Part shown: positions 1 to 6,329 of the stretch, in pieces
Layout: each line of letters begins with the position of its first letter
How positions within the stretch are numbered: position 1 is the first letter of the stretch
Assembly: GCA_022824605.1 (NCBI GenBank)
Contig: JAJDZO010000400.1
Coordinates: 1 to 8,025, forward strand
DNA: 8,025 bases
Source: Acidimicrobiia bacterium
GTDB lineage: Bacteria > Actinomycetota > Acidimicrobiia > Acidimicrobiales > Aldehydirespiratoraceae
Direction of reading: 5' to 3'
Translations under genes and position numbers: made by a program
The notes under the pieces: generated by a model
The model's database searches: none
What the model saw: the letters and a program-made list of their open reading frames with translations, nothing else
Told to the model about the DNA's origin: nothing

Positions 1-36
1 AACCCGCAATGGTTTCGACATCCCCCAATCCCAGCA

Positions 37-85
37 CCCACAAACCCCAAAGTGGTGGACGCGACCCCCACAAACGTTAGTGGAC
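37..85. repeat. Two copies of a short bipartite motif downstream of rseP
   Basis: Read on the minus strand, the motif is GTCCAC, a spacer, then GTTTGTGGG. One copy spans 67-85 with a 4-nt spacer, and the other spans 37-60 with a 9-nt spacer. Both halves are identical between copies and the copies start 25 bp apart. The first copy is also a near-perfect 16-bp dyad (68-83, one mismatched pair). No T-run follows, so it does not look like an intrinsic terminator. Repeated end motifs of this style occur at the tips of some insertion sequences, but no transposase is visible here, so that origin is only a guess. Confidence 0.5.
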
Positions 86-91
86 AGAGCA

Positions 92-1585
92 CTAGCCGAA
101 GGTGACGGGGTCGAGGATGTCGCGCACCAGCGCCACCCCGCCCACCAGCAACAGCAGGGCCACCACCGCATACGTCACCGGCAGCAGCCGGGCGGCATCG
201 ACACGGTGCGACCGGCCCCCGAAGGAGCGGATCCGCTCATAGGTGGCCACCACCACATGACCGCCGTCGAGAGGCAGCAGCGGCAACAGGTTGAACACCC
301 CGATGAACGCGTTGACGTACACCATCAACAGCAGCACCTCGGTGGCGCCGTCGGAGGCCGCGTCGGCACCGATGCGAGCCACGCCGTAGATCGACAGGAT
401 CCGGTTCTCGTCGGGATGCGACGTGTCGAGGCGTCGCAGCTCCACGTCGCGGGCGGCCTGGGCGCCGCCGACAGCCTCGTCGTCACCGCCACGCAGCCCG
501 TCGAAGGTTCCCGCGAATCCGTCGGTCAGCACGGTAGGGATGGCGAAGGTCACGTCTCGCACGATCGCCCCGGACAGTCGCAGCGACTGCTCCGTCGCCT
601 GCGCAACCCCCAGCCCGGAGGCTCGATACTCCGCCGACACCCCGAAGAACCCCTGGACCGCGTCAGCCGGCTGGATCAGTTCGGTGATGACGGCCCCCTC
701 CACCACCGCGGGGCGGCCGGTGCGGGTGTCCACGATGGTCATGTCGACAGGCTCGCCGATACGGCCGCGCCCGAAGTCGACCAACTGGGCATACGTCGGC
801 GCGCCGTCGGATACGAGGCCCTCGACGGCCAGGATCCGGTCGCCTTCGATGAGCCCGACGATCCCGGCCGCGCCCGCAGCCGTCAAGCGCTCCCCCACCC
901 GCGTCGACGTGATGCGCTGTGCACCGTCACGGAGATAGACCACCTCCACCTCGGCGCCGGCGAGCCGCTGCACCAACCGGGAGAAATCGGCGAAGGTGTC
1001 GACACCGGTGCCCGCGATCGACACGATCTCGTCGCCGGGCTGCAGACCGGCCGCCAAGGCGGCACTGGCAGGCGAGACCGTGGCCAGCGCCCAGTTGTCG
1101 ACCTCGGCGGCATCCGAGCCGGTGCCGACGATGCGCGAGTCGCCGATCAGCACTGCGAACAGAAGCACCGCCACGATCAGGAAGTGCATGGCGGAGCCGG
1201 CCACCAGCACCAGCAGCTTGCGGGGATAGCTCTGCTCGCGGAAGCTGCGAGGCTCATCGTCAGGGGCCACCTCGTCGAGGTTGTTCATCCCGACGATGCG
1301 CACATACGCCCCGGCCCAGATGGCCTTGACCCCGTACTCGGTCTCGCCGCGGCGAAACGACCAAACCCGCGGTCCGAACCCGATGAAGAACTCGCTGACC
1401 TTCATCCCCGTCCAGCGAGCGGTGGCGTAGTGGCCCAGCTCGTGCAGGAAGAGCATCGCCACCAGCATCAGGATCATCACGACCCAGGTCACACCGGCGT
1501 ACACGGCGATGAACGCCAGCAGCGCGATCAGGCCGAACAGGCCGCCGTGATCGCTCAGCAACCGGGAACCCACGCGCTCGCTCAC
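92..1585 (-). CDS. rseP: RseP-type site-2 intramembrane zinc metalloprotease (M50)
   Basis: This encodes a 497-residue membrane protease of the RseP/Rip1 (site-2 protease) family, which cuts membrane-anchored substrates such as anti-sigma factors after a first cleavage outside the membrane. The zinc motif HELGH lies at residues 48-52 in the first membrane segment (about 18-48). The second conserved block NLLPLLPLDGGH (432-443) supplies the third metal ligand, Asp440. Further hydrophobic segments lie near 123-148, 417-440 and 467-488. Two PDZ-like modules lie between them (about 165-225, with SPASAALAAGLQPGD, and about 236-290, with AAGIVGLIEGDRI). The length exceeds E. coli RseP (about 450), partly through a polar stretch at 360-410. 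The chosen start is GTG at 1585; its Shine-Dalgarno sequence is poor, and GTG four codons later is an alternative. The gene ends in TAG. Position after dxr is the usual actinobacterial arrangement, in which ispG normally follows; any ispG would lie beyond the left edge. The family call is firm, the substrate unknown. Confidence 0.95.
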   Translation of the reverse strand: MSERVGSRLLSDHGGLFGLIALLAFIAVYAGVTWVVMILMLVAMLFLHELGHYATARWTGMKVSEFFIGFGPRVWSFRRGETEYGVKAIWAGAYVRIVGMNNLDEVAPDDEPRSFREQSYPRKLLVLVAGSAMHFLIVAVLLFAVLIGDSRIVGTGSDAAEVDNWALATVSPASAALAAGLQPGDEIVSIAGTGVDTFADFSRLVQRLAGAEVEVVYLRDGAQRITSTRVGERLTAAGAAGIVGLIEGDRILAVEGLVSDGAPTYAQLVDFGRGRIGEPVDMTIVDTRTGRPAVVEGAVITELIQPADAVQGFFGVSAEYRASGLGVAQATEQSLRLSGAIVRDVTFAIPTVLTDGFAGTFDGLRGGDDEAVGGAQAARDVELRRLDTSHPDENRILSIYGVARIGADAASDGATEVLLLMVYVNAFIGVFNLLPLLPLDGGHVVVATYERIRSFGGRSHRVDAARLLPVTYAVVALLLLVGGVALVRDILDPVTFG

Positions 1586-1602
1586 TATGTTCTTAGAGGC
1601 CC

Positions 1603-1724
1603 CGCGGATTGACGAGGAACCCGGTCCATACGGGCGGGGCCGTGGCCCGAGCGGCCCGTGAGCGAAGCGAACAAGAGCGGGAATCGGCCCCGCCGGACCG
1701 CGAGACCCTCTCACGCAATCCGCG
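1603..1724. repeat. Nested imperfect inverted repeat between dxr and rseP
   Basis: Four complementary blocks are nested around one centre. The outermost is a 9-bp pair (1603-1611 with 1716-1724). Inside it lie a 4-bp pair GAGG/CCTC (about 1614-1617 with 1706-1709), a 6-bp pair (1622-1627 with 1695-1700) and a perfect 10-bp pair GGCGGGGCCG (1633-1642 with 1685-1694). The enclosed 42 nt include AGCGAAGCGA and smaller complementary pieces. It fills nearly the whole gap, starting 7 nt after the dxr stop and ending 17 nt before the rseP GTG. There is no T-run on either side, so it is not a classical terminator. It could be a palindromic interspersed repeat or small non-autonomous mobile element, or a folded RNA in the dxr-rseP transcript. 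The inverted repeat is seen directly; its nature is inferred. Confidence 0.65.
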
Positions 1725-1731
1725 CATGTCC

Positions 1732-2898
1732 TTAGCCCGCCTCGAAATGCTGCGCCAGACGCCGGGCCACCCGTCGAGCTTCGCTGTCTGCCATCAACAC
1801 CGCTTCGGTGTCTACCGCCTCGGTGCCGGGCCAACACTCCAAGGCCTGCTCCAGCAGGCGAGCGATGTCCATCCAGCCGATCCGGCCGTCCAGGAAGGCC
1901 TGAACCGCCACCTCGTTGGCGGCATTGAGCCAGGCCGGCGCGGTCTTCGACGCTCGACCGGCCTCGTAGGCCAAATCGAGGCAGCCGAAGGCCGAACGGT
2001 CGGGCGGCTCGAAGTCCAGGCGGCTCAACTCCGACCAGTCGATGGCGCCGAACGCCGTGTCGAGCCGGTCGGGGTAGGCGAGCGCATACCCGATGCAGAG
2101 CCTCATGTCGGGTTTGGAGAGCTGGGCCACGGTCGCCCCGTCGCAGTAGGTGACCATCGAGTGGACAATCGACTGCGGATGCACGACCACCTCGATGCGG
2201 TCGTAGTCGATCCCGAACAGTTCGTGGGCCTCGATCACTTCGAGCCCTTTGTTCATCAGGGTGCTGGAGTCGATGGTGATCTTGGGACCCATCTGCCAGG
2301 TGGGGTGGGCCAGGGCGTCGGCGACGGTGACCTCGGCAAGCTCGGCACCGCTGCGGCCCCGGAAGGGTCCACCGCTGGCAGTCAACACCACCGATGACAC
2401 CCGCTCGGGACGGTCGTTGGCTCGCAGGCACTGATGAATAGCGCAGTGCTCGGAGTCGACCGGGATTATCTCCGCGCCGGAGGTGGCCCGCACCCGCTGC
2501 ACCACCGGACCGGCCGCGATGAGCGACTCCTTGTTGGCCAGCCCGAGCCGCTTGCCGGCGGTGAGCGCGGCCAGAGTCACCGGAAGGCCAGCGAACCCGA
2601 CGACCCCGTTGATGACGACGTCGCCCGTCGAGGCGGCCTCGGCCATCGCATCGTCGCCGGCGAGCAACTCGACGCCCGCCGGCAGCCATTCGGCCAACTC
2701 CGAGGCCCGGGCCGCGTCGGCAATGGCCACCACATCGGGGCGGAACCGGTGCGCCTGTTCGGCCAGCAGATCCACCGAGCGGGCCGCGCCCAGCGCAGCC
2801 ACCCGGTACCGGTCGGGACGGGCTCGCACGATGTCGAGCGTCTGGGTTCCGATCGATCCGGTCGAACCGAGCACTGCAACCGACGAGACTGAGTTCAA
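1732..2898 (-). CDS. dxr: 1-deoxy-D-xylulose 5-phosphate reductoisomerase (IspC)
   Basis: This cytoplasmic enzyme rearranges and reduces 1-deoxy-D-xylulose 5-phosphate to 2-C-methyl-D-erythritol 4-phosphate with NADPH and a divalent metal. It is the committed step of the MEP pathway to isoprenoids and the target of fosmidomycin. The 388-residue protein has the NADPH loop GSTGSIG (11-17), LANKESLIAAG (120-130), the metal-binding PVDSEHCAIHQCL (146-158; Asp148 and Glu150), the substrate loop ASGGPFR (174-180) and DSSTLMNKGLEVIEAHELF (210-228) with the third metal ligand Glu220. HPQSIVHSMV (240-249) and PAWLNAANEVAV (321-332) are also typical. Length matches the family. The start is TTG at 2898, preceded by a weak GGGGTGA; it gives the short N-terminus expected before the Rossmann loop, and I see no in-frame ATG or GTG nearby that fits better. 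It follows cdsA by 77 bp and ends in TAA. In most actinobacteria I know, rlmN lies between cdsA and dxr; here it does not. Confidence 0.97.
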   Translation of the reverse strand: MNSVSSVAVLGSTGSIGTQTLDIVRARPDRYRVAALGAARSVDLLAEQAHRFRPDVVAIADAARASELAEWLPAGVELLAGDDAMAEAASTGDVVINGVVGFAGLPVTLAALTAGKRLGLANKESLIAAGPVVQRVRATSGAEIIPVDSEHCAIHQCLRANDRPERVSSVVLTASGGPFRGRSGAELAEVTVADALAHPTWQMGPKITIDSSTLMNKGLEVIEAHELFGIDYDRIEVVVHPQSIVHSMVTYCDGATVAQLSKPDMRLCIGYALAYPDRLDTAFGAIDWSELSRLDFEPPDRSAFGCLDLAYEAGRASKTAPAWLNAANEVAVQAFLDGRIGWMDIARLLEQALECWPGTEAVDTEAVLMADSEARRVARRLAQHFEAG

Positions 2899-2912
2899 TT
2901 CACCCCGATCAT

Positions 2913-2968
2913 CGGATCGATCCGGTGCTTGCGGTGTGTGCAGACCGCCCGCAGTAGTGCTGATCAGC
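2913..2968. other. Two short palindromes in the cdsA-dxr gap
   Basis: The 77-bp gap between cdsA and dxr holds a perfect 12-bp palindrome CGGATCGATCCG (2913-2924) and a perfect 10-bp palindrome GCTGATCAGC (2959-2968). The left part of the first, GATCGATCCGGT (2916-2927), recurs as a direct repeat inside the dxr coding region at 2851-2862. Either palindrome could be a protein-binding site or simply chance in GATC-containing, GC-rich DNA. No clear promoter or terminator is visible in this gap. Confidence 0.25.
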
Positions 2969-2975
2969 TCAGCGT

Positions 2976-4142
2976 TCAGATCACTCCGGTCATCAGCGCC
3001 ACGTAGTAGGTGGCGGGCAGCGTGAACAGCATCGCGTCGAAGCGGTCGAGGACCCCTCCGTGGCCCGGAAGCAGCGAACCCATGTCCTTGATGTCGAGGT
3101 CGCGCTTCAGCATCGACTCGGCCAGGTCGCCGATGGGTGCGGCCACCGCCACCACCACCGACAACAGCACCGCGGTCCAGAAGCTTCCGGGAGGATCAGC
3201 GATAGGCGCCGGCATGCCCACCAGTCCCATCACCACGCCCACTGCGACCGTGACGATGACCCCGCCGAGGAGTCCCTCCAGCGTCTTCTCCGGGCTGGCT
3301 CGCGACAGCGGCGTGCGGCCCGCCGCCCTGCCGGTCGCCATGGCGCTCACATCATGGGCGACGGTCAACACGATGGCCGCCGTCAACAGCCCGGTGCCAT
3401 GCGTGGGGATCCTCAGCATCAAGGCGGCGTGCGCACCGAGCACACCGATGTAGGTGACGGCCAGGACCGTCACCGCCAGCCCTCGTATGGGCCCTTCGAC
3501 GCCGACCCCCGTGAGGTACCACAACGCCCCGAACACCACCGTCAACACGAGCACCACCGCGATGGCGTCGGCGCCCCGCCAGTACACCGCGAGGGGCATC
3601 GTGACCACCCCGGCCAGCCCCAGAATCACCGCCGGCTGGTAGCCGGCCACCCGCACCGCGCTGAGAAGCTCCACCGCGGCCAAGCCGAGCACCGCAGTGG
3701 CGATCACCAGCGCCAACGCCGGTCCGATCTGTAGGGCCACCAGGATCACCGCCGCCATGAAGGCGCCTACCAGCACCGCCATCGGCACGTCGCGGTCCGA
3801 CGACGACATCGGAGCCGACCCGCCGGCGTTCACCCCGGCGTAGCCCCTCTGGTCCTCGTAGCCGAAGAAGTCCTCATCGCCGAGAACCTCCCCCACCGGC
3901 TCTTGGGGCTCCACCGGGGGCAGCGCATCCTCGGACTCGTCCCACTGGGGTGCCGAGGAATGGTCGGTCCACACACCCAGGTCCTGCGGGTCGGCCTCCT
4001 GCAGCCTCGGCTCAGACCCGGTGTACTGCGACGAATCGGCGGTCCCCGTGTCCCTCCACACGGGGTCACCGTGCTCGTCACCGAACACCGACCGCCCGGC
4101 CACGACCCCTGAGTCGTCGCCGAATTCGTTCTGGTCGCTCAC
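2976..4142 (-). CDS. cdsA: Phosphatidate cytidylyltransferase (CDP-diacylglycerol synthase)
   Basis: This integral membrane enzyme condenses CTP with phosphatidic acid to give CDP-diacylglycerol, the precursor of phosphatidylinositol, phosphatidylglycerol and other phospholipids. The family signature is complete at residues 343-369: it begins SMLKRD, continues IKDMG, and ends PGHGGVLDRFD. An upstream motif SPEKTLEG (283-290) and Asp264 in AHDVSAMATGR are also typical. The catalytic part (about 119-388) has roughly eight hydrophobic segments. Ahead of it lies a polar, acidic stretch of about 115 residues, probably disordered, with Trp-containing pieces such as DPVWRDTG (26-33) and APQWDESED (64-72). 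The usual bacterial enzyme is about 260-310 residues, so this extension explains the 388. The start is GTG at 4142, supported by AGGAG 7 nt upstream; this agrees with the acidic extension being translated. It follows frr by 52 bp and probably belongs to the same transcript. Confidence 0.95.
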   Translation of the reverse strand: MSDQNEFGDDSGVVAGRSVFGDEHGDPVWRDTGTADSSQYTGSEPRLQEADPQDLGVWTDHSSAPQWDESEDALPPVEPQEPVGEVLGDEDFFGYEDQRGYAGVNAGGSAPMSSSDRDVPMAVLVGAFMAAVILVALQIGPALALVIATAVLGLAAVELLSAVRVAGYQPAVILGLAGVVTMPLAVYWRGADAIAVVLVLTVVFGALWYLTGVGVEGPIRGLAVTVLAVTYIGVLGAHAALMLRIPTHGTGLLTAAIVLTVAHDVSAMATGRAAGRTPLSRASPEKTLEGLLGGVIVTVAVGVVMGLVGMPAPIADPPGSFWTAVLLSVVVAVAAPIGDLAESMLKRDLDIKDMGSLLPGHGGVLDRFDAMLFTLPATYYVALMTGVI

Positions 4143-4161
4143 TGCTGCGCTCCTTTCGCTT

Positions 4162-4180
4162 CCCGGGTCCGAAGCCCGGG
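4162..4180 (-). promoter_or_regulatory. Hairpin with UUCG loop between frr and cdsA
   Basis: On the minus strand, CCCGGG (4180-4175) pairs with CCCGGG (4167-4162). The loop reads CTTCGGA, which can close as C(UUCG)G with one bulged A, a very stable RNA tetraloop. No T-run follows, and the cdsA ribosome-binding site starts about 10 nt downstream. It is therefore more likely an mRNA-stability, processing or attenuation element than a true terminator. The self-complementary hexamers could also arise by chance in GC-rich DNA. Confidence 0.4.
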
Positions 4181-4194
4181 CGTTGCCCGCGTTC

Positions 4195-4764
4195 TCATAC
4201 CTCGAGCAGTTCGTCCTCTTTGCTGGCCAGGGCCTCGTCGACCTGCCTCTCATGGGCGCGGGTGATGCCGTCGAGCTGGTCGCCGGCCCGGGCCACCGCG
4301 TCGGCGGACACCCCGCCCTCCTTCTCGACCTCGTCGAGATCCTTGCGAGCCTGGCGGCGCAGGCCCCGGATCCGGTTGCGGGAGTCCTCCGCCATCGACC
4401 CCACGAGCCTGGCCAGCTCGCGGCGGCGTTCCTGCGTCAACGGCGGGAACGACAACCGGATGATCCGACCGTCGTTGCTGGGGACGAGCCCGAGCTGGGA
4501 CTGCTGGATGGCCCGCTCGATGGCGTTGATGTTGGCGGGATCGTGGGGGGTGACGATCAACTGGCTGGCCTCGGGAATGGCGAAGCTGGCGAGTTCCCTC
4601 ATCGACATCGTCACGCCGTAGGCATCGACCGGGATCCGCTCCAGCAGCGCCGAGTTGGCCCTGCCGGTGCGCACCGTGGAGAACTCGCGTCTGGCCGCGG
4701 CGACAGCCTCGTCCATCCGCTCGCCGGCGTCGGCTAGCACCATGCCGATCAGCTCCTCGCTCAA
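4195..4764 (-). CDS. frr: Ribosome recycling factor
   Basis: This is a cytoplasmic factor that, with EF-G, splits the post-termination ribosome into subunits. The 189-residue product (family norm about 185) carries FSTVRTGRANSALLERIPVDAYG-type domain I/II residues at 28-50, then PPLTQERRREL (107-117), RNRIRGLRRQARKDLDEVEK (129-148) and the C-terminal helix ending in KEDELLEV. It has the expected three-helix bundle pattern with a small inserted domain (about 32-107). The start chosen is TTG at 4764, whose last two bases begin the pyrH stop (TTGA overlap), with AGGAGG 10 nt upstream. An ATG at 4743 also has a good GAGGAG 9 nt upstream and would give 182 residues. Alignment by eye to the M. tuberculosis protein puts its Met1 between the two, so the start is uncertain by seven codons. 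The stop is TGA. Translational coupling to pyrH is likely. Confidence 0.95.
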   Translation of the reverse strand: MSEELIGMVLADAGERMDEAVAAARREFSTVRTGRANSALLERIPVDAYGVTMSMRELASFAIPEASQLIVTPHDPANINAIERAIQQSQLGLVPSNDGRIIRLSFPPLTQERRRELARLVGSMAEDSRNRIRGLRRQARKDLDEVEKEGGVSADAVARAGDQLDGITRAHERQVDEALASKEDELLEV

Positions 4765-5537
4765 GGGGTGCGCTCCTCCTGAGCAACGAGCGTACCCACC
4801 CGAGCACCGTCGAGCAGGGATTGGAGGTTTCCGGCCTCCATCAGGTTGAACACCACGATGGGAAGACCGTTGTCCATGCACAGCGTGATGGCGGTGGAGT
4901 CCATCACCTCCAGACCCCGGTTCAGCACCTCCAGGTAGGTGACCCGCTCCAAGCGCACCGCACTGGAATCGAGCTCGGGATCGGCGGTGTAGATGCCGTC
5001 CACCCCGCCGTGGGTGCCCTTCAACACGACTTCGGCGTCCACTTCGGCGGCTCGCAGAGCGGCGGTGGTGTCGGTGGTGAAGAACGGGTTGCCGGTGCCT
5101 CCGGCGAAGATCACCACCCGGCCCTTCTCGAGATGGCGGATGGCCCGGCGGCGGATGTAGGGCTCTGCGATCTGAGCCATGTGGACCGCCGTCTGCACTC
5201 TGGTGGGCTGACCCAGCTGCTCGAGGGTGTCCTGGAGGGCCAAGGCGTTGATGACGGTGGCCAGCATCCCCATGTAGTCGGCCTGGGCCCGGTCCATGCC
5301 CGCGCCCGCTCCCTGGGTGCCTCTCCACAGGTTCCCGCCGCCGACCACGACCGCGATGTCGACGTCGAAGGAGCGGCGAGCATCCGCGATCCCCGCCGCG
5401 ATGAGTCGCACCGTGTCGCCGTCGATGCCGCTGTCCGCGCCGCCGGCGAAGGCTTCGCCTGAGAGCTTGAGCAGCACCCGCTGCCAGCGGGCCGCTCGCC
5501 GCGCCGCTGCGTCGGCGGTGTCGGCGAGCGGGTCCAT
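4761..5537 (-). CDS. pyrH: UMP kinase
   Basis: Bacterial UMP kinase of the amino-acid-kinase fold phosphorylates UMP to UDP with ATP in the cytoplasm; the family enzymes are hexamers, activated by GTP and inhibited by UTP. The 258-residue protein has the phosphate-binding LLKLSGEAF (22-30), VVVGGGNLWRG (63-73), DYMGMLATVINALALQD (87-103), GGTGNPFFTTDTTA (146-159) and MDSTAITLCMDNGLPIVVFN (212-231). In the nucleotide-binding loop it reads LKGTHGGVDGIYTADP (172-187), two residues longer than the common LKATKVDG form. About 15 polar and Ala-rich residues precede the first strand. The start is ATG at 5537, 2 nt after the tsf stop. The stop overlaps the TTG start of frr. Clustering of pyrH with tsf and frr is conserved across many bacteria. 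Confidence 0.97.
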   Translation of the reverse strand: MDPLADTADAAARRAARWQRVLLKLSGEAFAGGADSGIDGDTVRLIAAGIADARRSFDVDIAVVVGGGNLWRGTQGAGAGMDRAQADYMGMLATVINALALQDTLEQLGQPTRVQTAVHMAQIAEPYIRRRAIRHLEKGRVVIFAGGTGNPFFTTDTTAALRAAEVDAEVVLKGTHGGVDGIYTADPELDSSAVRLERVTYLEVLNRGLEVMDSTAITLCMDNGLPIVVFNLMEAGNLQSLLDGARVGTLVAQEERTP

Positions 5538-5539
5538 GA

Positions 5540-6328
5540 TCAGTCGCCGATCAGTACCTGCACGAACCGGACGATCGATCCGCGGCCGACGCTGTCCTTC
5601 ACCGCCGTCTTCTCGCCGTGCAGACCCTGCTCGAGCAGCACACGCTCGGCGTACCAGCCCCGCATGCGACCGCTGACGATCTTGTCCCAAGCCTGCTCGG
5701 GCTTGCCTTCGGCTTTGGTGATCTCCAGCAGCGAGGCCCGCTCGCGCTCGACGTCGGCGGCGGGAATCTCATCGGCGCTCAGGAACTGGGGCTTGGCGAA
5801 GGCGATGTGCAGCGCCACTTGGTGCAGCGCGTCGGTGTCGACGCCGCTGCCCTCCACCACGACGGCGTTGACTCCGCGGCCGTCCTGGCGATGGACGTAG
5901 CAGTCGAGGACGTTGTTGCCGGCGGCTTGCAGGTGCTCGACCACGCCGACTTCGATGTTCTCCTTCAGTACCAGCTTGAGGTCCTCGATCTCGGCGGTGT
6001 GCTGATCGACCGCCGTGGGGCCACCGGCCAGCACGGAGTCTGCGAGGGCCTGCACCAGCGAGGTGAAGCGCTCGTTCTTGGCCGAGAAGTCGGTTTCGCA
6101 CTTGAGCTGCACGACCGCGGCGGTGCTGTCGTCGCCGGCCACGGCGATGGCTCCCTGGTCGTTGTCGCGGCCGCTGCGGGCGTCGGCCTTGGCCAGACCT
6201 TGCTCGCGCAGCAGCTGCCGAGCGGCCTCCATGTCGCCGTCGGCGGCAGTGAGGGCCTTCTTGGCGTCCATCATCCCTGCGCCGGTGGCGTCGCGCAGCG
6301 CCTTCACGTCACGAGCACTGATGGCCAT
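5540..6328 (-). CDS. tsf: Translation elongation factor Ts
   Basis: EF-Ts is the guanine nucleotide exchange factor that releases GDP from EF-Tu in the cytoplasm. The 262-residue protein opens with the UBA-like N-terminal domain, MAISARDVKALRDATGAGMM and following (about 1-55), with the signature continuing MDAKKAL (20-26). The second signature, around CETDFSAKNERF (77-88), contains the TDF loop that contacts EF-Tu. The C-terminal half ends GRGSIVRFVQVLIGD. The length is at the short end for actinobacterial EF-Ts, which are usually a little over 270 residues. The start is ATG at 6328, 1 nt after the rpsB TGA, with a G-rich GAGGGG stretch upstream. The rpsB-tsf pairing is nearly universal in bacteria and supports co-expression. 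The stop is TGA, 2 nt before pyrH. Confidence 0.97.
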   Translation of the reverse strand: MAISARDVKALRDATGAGMMDAKKALTAADGDMEAARQLLREQGLAKADARSGRDNDQGAIAVAGDDSTAAVVQLKCETDFSAKNERFTSLVQALADSVLAGGPTAVDQHTAEIEDLKLVLKENIEVGVVEHLQAAGNNVLDCYVHRQDGRGVNAVVVEGSGVDTDALHQVALHIAFAKPQFLSADEIPAADVERERASLLEITKAEGKPEQAWDKIVSGRMRGWYAERVLLEQGLHGEKTAVKDSVGRGSIVRFVQVLIGD

Positions 6329-6329
6329 G

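Noticed and set aside
80..1612. A 510-codon plus-strand open frame
   Set aside because: It lies antisense to rseP, is rich in His, Gln, Arg and Asp as expected of a shadow frame in GC-rich DNA, and shows no recognisable domain.
1603..1724. Rho-independent terminator after dxr
   Set aside because: The stem is long, interrupted and has a 42-nt core, and no T-run follows on either strand.
92..2689. A single 865-residue minus-strand protein spanning rseP and part of dxr
   Set aside because: Only the part after 1585 is RseP; the rest is an out-of-frame reading of dxr and the intergenic repeat, so it is not a fusion.
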